From NCBI RefSeq assembly GCF_018687715.1, contig NC_056761.1:19618001-19682000 (forward strand): a stretch of DNA of 64,000 bases, read 5' to 3'. A program made the translations under genes and the position numbers. This document shows positions 34,310-44,617 of the stretch, piece after piece (within the stretch, counting starts at the first letter, position 1; each line of letters starts with the position of its first letter). The notes beneath the pieces were generated by a model, which saw nothing but the letters and a program-made list of their open reading frames with translations, made no database searches and was not told the origin of the DNA. This DNA is from Carya illinoinensis. Lineage: Eukaryota; Streptophyta; Magnoliopsida; Fagales; Juglandaceae.

Positions 34310-34840
34310 ATAAGTTTAAGGACGTGGAAGGACGCTTACATACCTTACATGAGGATTTTGATTTACTTAATAAATAGATATTGTTAGTTATTATTTTACT
34401 TTTTTTATGTTGTATAGAACGTCTAACTCTTTTTGGGATGTAATTAATGTTTGCTAGTCTCTTTATTGTTAATTATATTTTCTTCTCATTATACTTAATG
34501 TTCACGATAATTGAAAAAATGACACTATCTTTAAAGTAATATTTATTTAACTAAAATATTTTTAAAATAATTACATAAAATTAATTTATGAATTCATAAA
34601 TATTTTAATTCATTGTAAATCATAATATATAATATATAGAAATTTTTATTTACTTTGAAAATGATAAAAAATTAATAGAAAAAATATGTATTATTACAAT
34701 TTTAACAATATATCTTTTCAATTAAATAATACCGTTCGAACGAATTAATACTAATTCGAACAGATTATATTGCATTCGAATAGATTAATTATTTGTTCAA
34801 ATTAAATTTTATTAGTTCGAACGGTTTCGATTTTGGGATT
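34310..34840. other. CACTA right side, truncated
   Basis: AT-rich, then a last cluster of GTTCGAACG motifs at 34730-34830. It ends abruptly at the gypsy LTR fragment. Confidence 0.6.
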
Positions 34841-36182
34841 TTTGGCCTTCTACCACCGTTTTCGCTGCCATCCACGGCCAACCCTCACTTACACCTCTAA
34901 GCCATTCCCTATCAATCTCAAGCTTTGGTTTGTCTCCATTCAAAAGTGGATATTTTACAATCCATGGCCACAGTGTTTTTACATTGTTACGTTGCTTTTT
35001 CTTCGCCTTTTGCAGCTTGTTGATCTTTCAAAAATTATTGTACAGTGCTGTAAGTATTTTTCCAAACTTTCTTTTAGATTAAACTATATTTTTTACTTTA
35101 ACAATAAATTGTGACTAGTTGGTTATTCCGGACTGAGTTCGAGAAGTCGGAGGTCGGATGTATTTGAGGATGGAGTTAATTATGTTCGGTTGATGTTGAT
35201 ATTTGTTGGAGATTTTGTGTCTTAATGTTTGCATTGCATAGTGCATGCATGTTTAAAAGGAAAAACTGGGTTTTCGTGTAATTGCATGCATGTACATGTG
35301 TTTGTAAAATGAAAACTGGGCTTTCAAGCGAGAAATGAGTTTTGGTATATGTGAACGATTAGATTGACTAGTTTGAGTCAAAGGCACATGTAGGAATTGT
35401 GGTGAGCAGGGATGGTGGTAAAGTCCCACCTGCGATTCCCACCTTCGGTGCACGGGACGTAGGGATGGTGGTAAGCAAGGATGGTGGTAGAGTCTCGAAT
35501 GTGATTCTTGTTTACGATGCACGCGTAAGGATGGTGGTAGAGTCCCGCCTGTGATTCCCGCTTACAGTGCTCTGATAATTTGGTTAATGGGTCATTTTCT
35601 GAAAAAATGGCGAGATTGGTTTTTGGGCCATTATCTGGGATAATGACGAGGTTATGTTTAAAGGACATGTTTTGGGCCAAAAATTTTTGGCGTGTGTGGA
35701 AAATATGGATTTTTGGGACATATGCATATGGCATCATATTCATGCATATTGTTGTGGCGTGGATATATTTTTATCTTGAGGTTTGTTTGGATTATTACTT
35801 ACCTGTGGCACCATCTTGGGCGCCGTAGACTTTGTTGCAGATGAGGGGGAAGCTGAGCTTGAGGAGGTGGCTCCGCCAGATTACTGACGTTGGAGTTGTT
35901 TTATTTTCGAAAATTATTTTACTTGCTTTTATGTTATGAAATCTTGATTTAAAACAATGTTAAACTTGTAATACTTTATTATGCTTGTTTTAAGTAAGCT
36001 TGTATTTAAACAAAAATTCTGGTACTTAGTTGAAGGCTTTTATTATCCGCTGCATGGTTTTTATGTACACGTGTTGCATGTACACACACATGGTACTTGG
36101 CGATAGGATGTGTGACCCAGGTTATCATCATCCTGACGCCTCGATTTCTACGTGTCCGTACATGAGAGTTGGGGGCGTCACA
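34841..36182 (+). repeat. Long gypsy LTR, copy 1, 5'-truncated
   Basis: Matches 61570-62955 from TTTGGCCTTCTACCACC through the minisatellite, the GTAGACTTTGTTGCAGATGA block and the final GGGGGCGTCACA. The first two-fifths of the LTR are missing, and no primer binding site follows its end. It abuts the CACTA remnant on the left and LTR copy 2 on the right. Confidence 0.8.
35405..35575 (+). repeat. Minisatellite in LTR copy 1
   Basis: Three units of about 60 bases built from GGGATGGTGGTAAGCA, GGATGGTGGTAGAGTC and CCTGTGATTCCCGC. The same units recur in the other LTR copies in different numbers. Confidence 0.8.
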
Positions 36183-37943
36183 ATTGTTTTGCATTTAATT
36201 TGCTCTTTAATTTAATTTAGTTTATTGTTGAACTTCAAATTATTGCGTTGTTGGATTTTTGTTTATTATTTTATTTTAACTAGTGACTGCGTTTAAATTA
36301 TTTTATTTAACTTACTATTTTGAAATTCTTTTTGTTGGATCAATTTCGTGACCTAAGTTATGAGGACAGGACCTCATTTCTTTCCCTTCCTTTTTCTTTT
36401 TCTCCTCTTTTTATTTTCTCTTTTTCTCTTTTTGCTTCTTTCTTTTTTCTTCTTTCTCCTATGTTTCTTCGGCACATGCAAACCACTCTCTTTCCCTCTC
36501 CCTATCCGTTTTCTTTTCCTCCACCAGCACTGTCGTGTGCAATCTATGAGCTACACCACCCCTCCTATTCTCTTCCCTACTGGCCGGTGACCTTCCCCCT
36601 CCATTCTCAACCCTTCCAACGCCGCCTTTAGCCCCTACACGCACCTGCCAAGCTGCAGCCAACTTTCATCCTAGCACCACCGTCGCTCCACCATCGGCCA
36701 ACCACCACTACCTTTAGCTTCACCAACACCCTTAAGCCATTCCCTAGCCATCCCAAGCCTTCGTTTGTCCCTATTCAAAAGTTGAATTTTTGAGACCCAC
36801 GATCCTTGTTCATTTTACACTGTTATGTTGCTTTGCCACCACCTTTTACACCTTCTTGATCAAATATATTTTTCACTAACAATCTTTTGTGATTTGGTTG
36901 GTTGTGCCAGACTGGGTCCAAGGAGTTTGGAGGTCGGTTGGATTTGGATGATGGAGTTGTTTGTGTGATTGATTTATGCTTGGATTGGTTGGTTGTTGTT
37001 TATTTGTGTCGTCTCATATACATTGCATAATGGCACGCATGTTCATGTTTGTAAATGAAAACTGGGTTTTTGCATAATTGCATGCATATTCATGTGTATA
37101 CTTGAAAACTAAGTTTTCATGTGATAAATGATTTTGGGTTTATCTTAAATGAACTGATGAAACGGTTTTAGAGAGAGAGTCATTGTAGGAATTGTAGTAA
37201 GCAGGGACAATGGTAGAGTCCCACTTGTGATTCATGTCTACGGTGCATGCGGTATGGATGATGGTAAGCAGGGATGGTGATAGAGTCTCGCTTGTGATCC
37301 CTGCCTACAATGCATGTGGTAGGGATGGTGGTAGAGTCCCACCTGTGATTCTTGCCTATAGTATTAATTGGATTTCTATGTAGGTTGTTTTCTGGGAAAA
37401 TGGCAGATATGTTTTAATGGATTTGTTTTTAGGCCAAATAGAATTTTGGAGTGTGTTGTAAAATAATCATTTTGTAGGCAAATGATGTTTTTGGGTATCA
37501 AGCGTATTTCATCATATGCACGCATAATTGTTATGGCATGAATGTATTTTTATCTCTTGAGTTGTTTGGTTTATTACTTACCTGCGGTATCGTTTCTTGG
37601 TGTCATAAATTTTGTTGCAGATGAGGATGCAGAGCCTGAGGATGCGGCTCCGCCAGAGGAGTAATCGGGGATCACTTTCTCATGGGATAGGACTTGTTTC
37701 TTGCTTTTGGTTTGTCTTATATTTATAGTGGATAATTGTATAAATTTTAAAGGCATTTTATTTTGGAATTCTATATTTAACAATTCTGGTATTTAGTTGA
37801 CTGACTATAATTATTCTACTACATTTTTGTTGTACTCTTTTTGCTTACAAACTTGGCACTTATCGTTGGGATGCTTGACCCATGTTGTCACCATCTCGAC
37901 GCCATGATTCCCATGTTTTTGTACGTTGGAGTTGGTGGCATCA
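36183..37943 (+). repeat. Long gypsy LTR, copy 2 (5' LTR, slightly truncated)
   Basis: Matches copy 4 from about 60980 onward. It contains the T/C-rich tract (36370-36470), the minisatellite (37196-37365), GATGAGGATGCAGAGCC, and ends GGCATCA. A primer binding site follows at 37948, so this is a 5' LTR whose first 150 or so bases were lost, apparently where copy 1 joins. Confidence 0.8.
37196..37365 (+). repeat. Minisatellite in LTR copy 2
   Basis: Three units with the same GGGATGGTGGTAAGCAGGG core, diverged by several substitutions per unit. Confidence 0.75.
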
Positions 37944-37947
37944 GAGG

Positions 37948-37961
37948 TGGTATCAGAATAG
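37948..37961 (+). other. Primer binding site after LTR copy 2
   Basis: TGGTATCAGAATAG follows the LTR end after four bases and resembles the initiator Met tRNA site TGGTATCAGAGCAG. Confidence 0.7.
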
Positions 37962-38196
37962 TTCGGCTTGGGTAAACCACAAGTCTCGTAGGTGCAATAC
38001 CAGAAAATTTTAAAGGTATGATTTAAAATCATTTTGTTTGAAGTATGTTATTTTATTTTAAAGTTGGACATTATTTTGTTGGTTTTGTTCTATTTTATTT
38101 ATGTTATTTTGTTGTATTTTAATTTATTTTACTATAATTACATTTTAATTTGTTTTGAGTTGAAAGTGGGGTTAAGGGTTACGCTTTGGCAGGAAG

Positions 38197-38570
38197 ATGG
38201 TACAACCAAGAAGGCCGATTGGTGAACCTGAGGACAAACTACCAAGGGGCGATGGGAATTATTCAGTGGCAAGGGCATTAAATTGGATGACGGAGTTCCT
38301 TTAGCAGAATTTTTGTCCACCGCAAGGAGAGAAAAATAGGGTGGAGCAAGTCAGGTGTAGCTATGAGCACTTCTTGGCGCATAGAACCCCTATCTTCATG
38401 GGCGAAGAGGTACCACTTTGGGCCGGGAGACAGATTGAAGACCTTGAAAGTACATTCAAAGTCTTTGGTTGCACGGAGGCCTAGAAGGTGCTGTATGGGA
38501 GTTACCTGTTGCAAGGATAAGCGGCTAATTGGTGGAAGACTAAGCAGGAAATATTAGAGATGGAGTTAGG
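38197..38570 (+). pseudogene. Gypsy gag N-terminal fragment
   Basis: A single frame from ATG (38197) gives about 125 residues: MVQPRRPIGEPEDKLPRGDG, later EDLESTFKVFGCTEA, KVLYGSYLLQG and AANWWKTKQEILEMEL, the capsid region of a Ty3/gypsy gag. Three in-frame stops interrupt it. Two sit where related proteins have Gln, so CAG became TAG, a C-to-T change; the third replaces the residue before AANWW. The frame then runs directly into a truncated LTR, so everything from mid-gag to the 3' LTR was deleted. Confidence 0.75.
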
Positions 38571-39581
38571 ATAGTGGTAAGTAGGGATGGTGGTAGAGTT
38601 GCTCCTTCGATTTCTGCCTACGGTGCACACAGTAGAGATGGTGGTAGGTGGGGATGGTGGTAAAGAGGCATGGTGGTAGAGTCTCACCTATGATTCCTGC
38701 CTACAGTGCTCTAATAGATTGAAAGAGAGGTAAAAGGAGTTGTAGGGATAGTGGTAAGCAGGGACGGTGGTAGAGTCATGCCTGTGATTTCCACCTACGG
38801 TGCATGCGATAAGGATGGTGGTAAGCAAGGACGGCGGTAGAGTCCTACCTGATTCCAGCTTACGGTGAACGCAGTATGAATGGTTGTAAGCAGGGATGAT
38901 GGTAGAGTCTCGTCTATGATTACCGCCTACGGTGCACGATAGGAATGGTGGTAGAGTTCCCGCCTGCGATTCCCACCTACAGTATTAGTTGGATTCTTAT
39001 GTGGGCCGTTTAATAGGAAAATGGCGGCTATGTTTTAATGGATTTGTTTTTTAGCCAAATGGGATTTTGGTGTGTTGTAAACTAATCATTTTCTGGGAAA
39101 ATGATGTTTCTAGGTATCACGCATATTTCATCATATGCACGCATAATTGTTGTGGCATGAATATATTTTTTCATCTCTTGGGCTATTTTATCTATTACTT
39201 ACTTGCAGTATTGTTTCTTGGTGCCATAGATTTTGTTGCAGATGAGGATGCAGAGCCTAAGGATGTGACTCCGCTGGAGGAGTGATCAGGATCACTTTCT
39301 CCTGGGATAGGATTTGTTTCCCGCTTTTAGTTATTGTATCTGGTTTGTATTATATTTATATTGGATAGCTGTATAACTTTTAAAGGCATTTTATTTTGGA
39401 ATTCTGTATTTAACGATTATAGTACTTAGTTGACTGACTTTAATTATTCTACTGCATTTTTATTGTACATTTTTTGCTTCTACACACACTTGGCACTTAT
39501 CATTGGGATGCATGACCCATGTTGTCATCATCTTGATGCCTAGATTCCTGTGTTTCTATATGTGGGAGTTGGGGGGTCACA
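38568..39581 (+). repeat. Long gypsy LTR, copy 3 (5'-truncated), minisatellite-rich
   Basis: Starts inside the minisatellite and continues collinearly with the other copies to GGGGGGTCACA (39581). About seven minisatellite units lie at 38572-38985, more than in any other copy. It is the likely 3' LTR of the element whose 5' LTR is copy 2. On its right it directly joins the 3' part of copia element 1. Confidence 0.8.
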
Positions 39582-39583
39582 AG

Positions 39584-40043
39584 TCATCCAAAGGGTTTGG
39601 TGAAAATCTTTGTAAGTTGGAGTGGTGCAGGAATGTGCCGAGTTTGAGAAAGGCCAATAGCAACTTGTTCACAGACATAGTGATAGCCAATCTCAATTTG
39701 TTTGCTATGGGCATGAAAGACATGATTGACCGTCATATAAAGTGCACTCAAGTTGTCACAAAAAAGAACAAGTAGCGATGGGTGGTGAACACCATGGTCA
39801 CGATCCATGTGAGTTCCGCTGTAGTGTGAGCCATGGCACTATATTCAACTTCAGAAATAGATCGAGAAACAATGTATTGTTTCTCAGCGGACTAGGAGAT
39901 ATAGTTGCCACCAAGGAAAATGCAGTATCCAGGTGTCGAGCAACGGGTGAGAGGACAACCTACTCAGTCTGCATTAGAAAAGGCATAAAGATCAAGTGTA
40001 GAATGGGAAGTAAAGTGAATGCCAAGGTCATGTAAATATCTAA
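39584..40043 (-). pseudogene. Copia 1 RNase H, distal part
   Basis: Minus strand, broken frames: DLYAFSNAD, GCPLTRCSTPGYCIFLGG, then LFCDNLSALYMTVNHVFHA, VAIGLSQTRHIPAPLQL and IFTKPFG at the cut end. These are the canonical copia RNase H boxes. TGA replaces the Trp of the SNADW motif. Reading continues on the other side of the MITE at 40628. Confidence 0.8.
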
Positions 40044-40627
40044 GAGCATTGGCATTGGATTGGCTATTTCAATCTTCAAAATTTGAAGAATATATAACTT
40101 TTTAACCTTTAGCTAATCACTCAACACTTAAAATCTACATTGGATTAGCCATCACATTCTCTATAATAATAAAATATTATTATTTTGTATTATTTATATT
40201 TCTTTAATAAATTTTTATTTTTTAATTACTTTTTTATTTTATTTTCCTAATCTTCAATAACCTCCAACAATCATATTCATTTTTACTTTTACAATCCAAC
40301 AATCTATAATATAATAATCTCATATATACATAGATGATAAAATCTCATATGTAAATAAAAATTCCATATGTACAATCCATAAAAATCACACATCTATAAT
40401 ATAATAATCTCAAAATATAACAAAATAGCATATAGAAAAAGATGAAATTAATAAACAATTGATATAGACTTGCTACAGCACTTTTCATCTTTGAAGAAAA
40501 AGATGAAATTACTGTAATTCATATTTGGGATGAAAAGGGGTTGGTTAATTCCATGTGGGCCAACTTTTGATAAAATGAGTTAAATTTGAAGATGAAAAGC
40601 AATTTAAAGTAACTGATGTGGATGCTC
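40044..40627. mobile_element. 584-bp MITE with TAA target duplication (PIF/Harbinger-like)
   Basis: Starts GAGCATTGGCATTGGAT and ends, in reverse complement, GAGCATCCACATCAGTT. It is flanked by TAA at 40041-40043 and 40628-40630. The interior is AT-rich and non-coding. Removing the element and one TAA copy joins KHIL to RYLHDLG in the same frame of the copia RNase H, which confirms the ends. A 3-bp TAA/TWA duplication points to the PIF/Harbinger (Tourist) type; the GAGCA(T/A) ends are consistent but not proof. Confidence 0.85.
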
Positions 40628-40694
40628 TAAGAATGTGTTTCACCATTTTGTAATTAGCAATAGAGGGTAAATGCATAAATTGTGAAAAAAAAAA

Positions 40695-41563
40695 AAGTTA
40701 ACACTTAGGACAAGTTCGGACAAGTGAGAGTAAGATATTGAAGGGCGCCAACCAGACTACGGTAATGGGTAGGATCAGAGTATAGAGCATTACTAGTGAA
40801 GCCTTTAGTTTTGGGCATCGTAGGAGTACCCATGAGTTTGCAATCTTGCATTTGGGCACAATCGAGGATGTCAAGAGCATATTTGGCTTGTGACAAAACG
40901 AGACCATCTAGAGCGCGGGTAACTTGAACACCCAAAAAATAATGAAGCTGAGCTAGGTGTTTCATAGCAAATTTTTGACCAAGAACATTAATGAAGGATG
41001 TAAGATGAGCAGGGTTTGAGCTAGTTAAAAGTATATCGTCAACATATAACAAGAGAAAAAGGCTATTATGAGTAGAGTGGTAAATAAAAAGAGCAGGATC
41101 AGCGGTGCTACAGGAGAAACCATAAGAGATGAGAAAATTACTAAACTTATCGAACTAGGAACGAGGAGGTTGTTTTAAACCATATAAAGCTTTGTTTAAT
41201 TTGTACACATGAGAAGAGAGAGTAGGATGGATAAAACCTAAAGACAACTTTCTGGAGATCACCATGAAGGAAGGCATTCTTAACATCGAGTTGGCATATA
41301 TCCTAGTGATGAAATAGAGCTAAGCTAAGAACAATTTGAATGGTGCTAGGCTTAATAATGGGAGAAAATGTCTCCGTATAGTTGACACCATCGCTTTGAT
41401 GGAAGCCTTTTGCAACGAGGCAAGCTTTCAAGCGATCGAGGGAGCCGTCAGCTTTGAGTTTAGTCTTAAAGACCCATTTGCAACCAATAACCTCCATGGA
41501 TTCAGTGGGAGGAACAAGAGTCCACGCGTGGTTGTCATGGAAGGCTTGGATTTTTTCTTGCAT
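40695..41563 (-). pseudogene. Copia 1 reverse transcriptase
   Basis: Minus strand. From 41563: WTLVPPTESMEVIGCKWVFK, LKACLVAKGFHQSDGVNYTE, then after a stop QLDVKNAFLHGDL, a degraded YGLKQ-type region, and the intact catalytic LLYVDDILLTSS (about 41025-41055) followed by LHYFLGVQVTRALDGL and SLVGALQYLTLTCPNLS. Two stops and a frameshift lie between 41300 and 41070. Confidence 0.85.
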
Positions 41564-42043
41564 AGCAGTTTACCACCCAAGATGTTAGAGAGCAAAGCAA
41601 ACAGTCTTGGGTTTCTACGGAAGGTCAACAATAGTATGAAGATTAGCATATTTAGGATTGGGTTTATGAACCCTAACCTTGAATCGAGTGATCTTGTTGT
41701 GGCGAGGTGGGGAGTGTGGTGAGGAACTCACATAACATAAAGGTGGAGTCTCAAAGTCATCAGTCCTAAGAGAATCATCACGCAAAGTTGTAGAACAAGG
41801 AGGAGTGACATAGTTAGGAGGTGGTGCAGACATATCAAGTGATGGAATGGGAATAGTGTTTGAGGAAGAAACCTGCAAGGAAGAATTTCTAGCAGCATCT
41901 GTAGTGTCAGTATTTGGAATAGGATGGCACCATTCATGAAAAGTAGATAATACATGTGCAGCAGAAGGAGTGAGATGCAGATTCATAGGTTGTTTGAATG
42001 GAAACGTGGATTCGTTAAAAACTACATGATGGGAAATGAAAGT

Positions 42044-42925
42044 TCAATGAGAGGGAGGGTGATAACATTTATAACCTTGATGGTTATCACTGTAACCCAT
42101 GAAAATGCATAGTAATGTTTTGGGGTCAAATTTATTGTGCTTAGTGTCCCATGTATAGGGATGGCATTTAGACTCAAAAACACAAAAAGAGGCATAGTTG
42201 GGAAAATGATTATAAAGGACATAAAAAGGGGATTGAAGGTTGATGGTGGTGGAAGGAAGGAAATTAATTAAGGAAATAGCCGTAGCAAAACCTTCTACCC
42301 AGAAGCGCTTAGGGACACCACCATGAAAGAGCATAGTCATATCTAATTCTTAGATTATGTTGTGTCGTTGTTCTACCAAGCCATTTTGCGCAAGAGTATG
42401 AGGACAAGAATACTGATGTAAAATACCTTGTTGTTGGAAATGCATCTTGAATTGGTGGTTGGCGAATTCACTACCTCCATCGGATTGAAAAACTTTGGTT
42501 TTTTTGCTAAATTGATGTTCAATATATTTTTCAAATAAAATAAATGAATTAAAAAAATTAGTTTTTTTTTGAAGAGGAATAAACCACATGTATTTTGAAA
42601 AGCCATCAACTAAGCATGCATAAAATTGAAATTTGCCAATAGAGAGAATAGGGGTAGGGCCCCACAAGTCATAATAGATTTTGTCAAATATATTATGAGG
42701 GTGGAATGAGGGTAAAAAAGATAATTTGCTCATTTTGCCAAGTTGGTGGCTTTCACATAAAGAAGTCAAGGTATGTTTGCCGAGAATTTGGATAAGCCCT
42801 TTGGAGAGGAGAACTTGAAGCGTAGAGGCTTGAGGATGTCCCAACAGTTGATGCCACACTTCCATCGGAGCCGATTGAAATCGAGTGGAGAAGTGAGCTG
42901 CAAGAGGAGGGGACAAGATATACAA
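42044..42925 (-). pseudogene. Copia 1 GAG-pre-integrase and integrase
   Basis: Minus strand. VWHQLLGHPQASTLQVLL (histidine of the integrase zinc region), then IYYDLWGPTPILSIGKFQFY and FQSDGGSEFANHQF (second catalytic Asp), then after a stop at about 42350 MLFHGGVPKRFWVEGFATAI and FDPKTLLCIFMGYSDNHQGY. The HNII stop splits the integrase after the third catalytic region. Confidence 0.85.
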
Positions 42926-43099
42926 ATTATCATTCCGTAGCCTGTTCAGGAGGGTGCGGATGGTCGCCTTTTCCTCAATAGAAAAACCAACACCATAAAT
43001 TCACACATATAAGAATAATCAGATGTTAATTGGCGAATTGATAAAATAGTTTTTGCAAGATCAAGAACGAGTAAAACATCCTTTAATTTAATTTGGGAT

Positions 43100-44307
43100 T
43101 TACCAACCCAATAATAGTATCACCAATTGTGTGGTTTCATGTAGAGTACTATCACCAATAAGAATGGCATCATGGCCAAGGTAATGATGAAGACTTTCAA
43201 GCAAACTTGAGATACCTGTCATGTGAGTAGAAGCCCCAGTATCAGCAGTCCATTTAGTATCCTGAACAGTATCATTAAGGGTAAGGGTAGCCAAGGCATG
43301 TGGAACATTGTCAGGTTGAAGAGCATGGTCAAAACGATGCCAGCATTTGAGTGCCACATGTCCCCTCTTTCCGCATAGTTGACAAATATTATATCAGGCC
43401 AAATTACAGTATCATTAAGGGTAAAGGTAGCCAAGGCATGTGGAACATTGTCAGGTTGAAGAGCATGGTCAAAACAATGCTAGCATTTGAGTGCCACATG
43501 TCCCCTCTTTCCGCATATTTGACAAATATCATATAAGGCCAAATTATTTCCATCAAAAGGTCATTTTTTAGAGGGACCATGGTGGGTAGTGCTGGTGGTT
43601 TGTCGATTGGTCTGGCTAGACTGGGTGAAGGAATGGCCCTCGAGGTGAAATTTCAGCCAAAAGGGCACTGCTTGTGGATGTCTATTTTGTGACCATAAAA
43701 AGCAACAGAGGGATTAGAAATAGAATCATGAAGATGGGAACGGAACTCAAAACCTTGGAGAAGAGGCACAAGTTTAGCATATGTTAGCATCGGTGGCTTG
43801 AGCATAGAGGTGGTGCACTACTCATATTTCTATCCAAGGTTGTTCAAAAGAGAAAACTTTCATCTTGTCCTCCATCGATTGCCCAATAGTTGCGAGATTA
43901 TCACAAAACCCCTTGAATTTTCGCAGGTGTTCTTTAAGGGAGGTCGTCGGTTCTTTCCACAGGTAGGATAGTTGTTGAGTTAAATGAAATTCTAGTTCTT
44001 GGGAGACCTGGGCATATGCTGCTATGAGAGATTCCTAGACATGATGTGAAGTGTCCAGACTGACTACAAAGATCGAGAGCTTCTTCAATCAGAGTCCCAA
44101 TGATCCAATCACAGAGGAGGAGTTCCGCCATGTGCTAGTGAAGGTACGATTGACTAAACTCTTGCTTAGTATTGAGTCACCCATGAGGTGGTAGATGAGA
44201 TCTTGGCTTTCAACCAAGGTCAACAGTTGCTCCCTCCACAAGGGATAATTCCTTGATTGAGTTGAAGAGTGACAAAGTTGTTGACACTCAAAAGAGATGG
44301 ATGCCAT
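43100..44307 (-). pseudogene. Copia 1 gag and protease
   Basis: Minus-strand ATG at 44305-44307 starts gag (SRNYPLWREQLLTLVESQDL). The capsid part is heavily broken. A CCHC zinc knuckle, CQICGKRGHVALKC, is present twice through a tandem duplication. The protease has the catalytic DTGAS in TKWTADTGASTHMTG near 43225-43255. The knuckle's duplication is not a multiple of three, so gag and protease are out of frame with each other. Confidence 0.8.
43267..43546 (-). repeat. 140-bp tandem duplication across the copia 1 zinc knuckle
   Basis: 43267-43406 and 43407-43546 are the same sequence with about six substitutions (for example AAAACGATGCC versus AAAACAATGCT). Each copy encodes one CCHC knuckle. 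The unit is not a multiple of three, so it shifts the frame. Confidence 0.88.
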
Positions 44308-44341
44308 GGTGTTGAAAGGAAGACTTTTTTACACTCTCACA

Positions 44342-44356
44342 TGGCTCTCGATACCA
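44342..44356 (-). other. Primer binding site of copia 1
   Basis: In reverse complement TGGTATCGAGAGCC, an initiator Met tRNA type site with one inserted base, between the 5' LTR and gag. Confidence 0.75.
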
Positions 44357-44617
44357 TAAAAACTAATAAGAACTAATTGTTTGTAAAAAACGCTTCACTC
44401 ATCGTGAGAGCATACATGAGAGTCTTCAAATATATAGAGTATTTACAAAGGTGTCTGATTGCCAAGATATTTTGATTAAAATATCAATATCAAAATGAGT
44501 AAATTTGAGACTAAACAGCCCCATTAGTGAGGATAAGTGTTGTCTTTTGGAAAAAGAGTATTGTCCTTTAGAAATGTAAGTTTGGTAGACAAAATGGATA
44601 CTTACTTTGGCCTAACA
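44357..44617 (-). repeat. 5' LTR of copia 1
   Basis: About 261 bp. On the minus strand it starts TGTTAGGCCAAAGTAAG, runs through a TCTATATATTTGAAG core and ends just before the primer binding site. The terminal CA has decayed. There is no second LTR in the window, so the boundaries rest on the primer site and the TG. Confidence 0.6.

Larger units (their letters stand above)
24280..34840 (-). mobile_element. Large autonomous-type CACTA element, decayed, right end lost
   Basis: About 10.5 kb holding CACTA (En/Spm) genes. The left tip reads CATTACAAGAG, one C-to-T change from CACTACAAGAG, followed by a short inverted TTTGTCTC / GAGACAAA region. Minus-strand genes are a Ptta/En-Spm-type ORF (25003-26527) and a tnp2-type transposase (26617-29718). 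A third ORF runs on the plus strand (33228-34309). Subterminal arrays of a TTCGAA-centred motif occupy 24530-24890 and 31050-34830. No TAGTG-type terminus is seen on the right: the array ends near 34840, where a truncated gypsy LTR starts, so the last few hundred bases were deleted or replaced. Confidence 0.85.
39582..44617 (-). mobile_element. Ty1/copia element 1, 3' LTR lost
   Basis: Minus-strand copia retrotransposon with 5' LTR (44357-44617), primer binding site, gag, protease, integrase, RT and RNase H in the copia order (integrase before RT). The 3' LTR and the end of RNase H are missing, cut off at the gypsy LTR ending at 39581. A MITE (40044-40627) interrupts the RNase H region and a 140-bp tandem duplication disrupts gag. 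Stops occur in every domain. Confidence 0.88.

Noticed and set aside
38572..38985. Regularly spaced repeats reminiscent of a CRISPR array
   Set aside because: The units vary, are contiguous, contain no unique spacers and lie in a plant retrotransposon LTR. It is a minisatellite.
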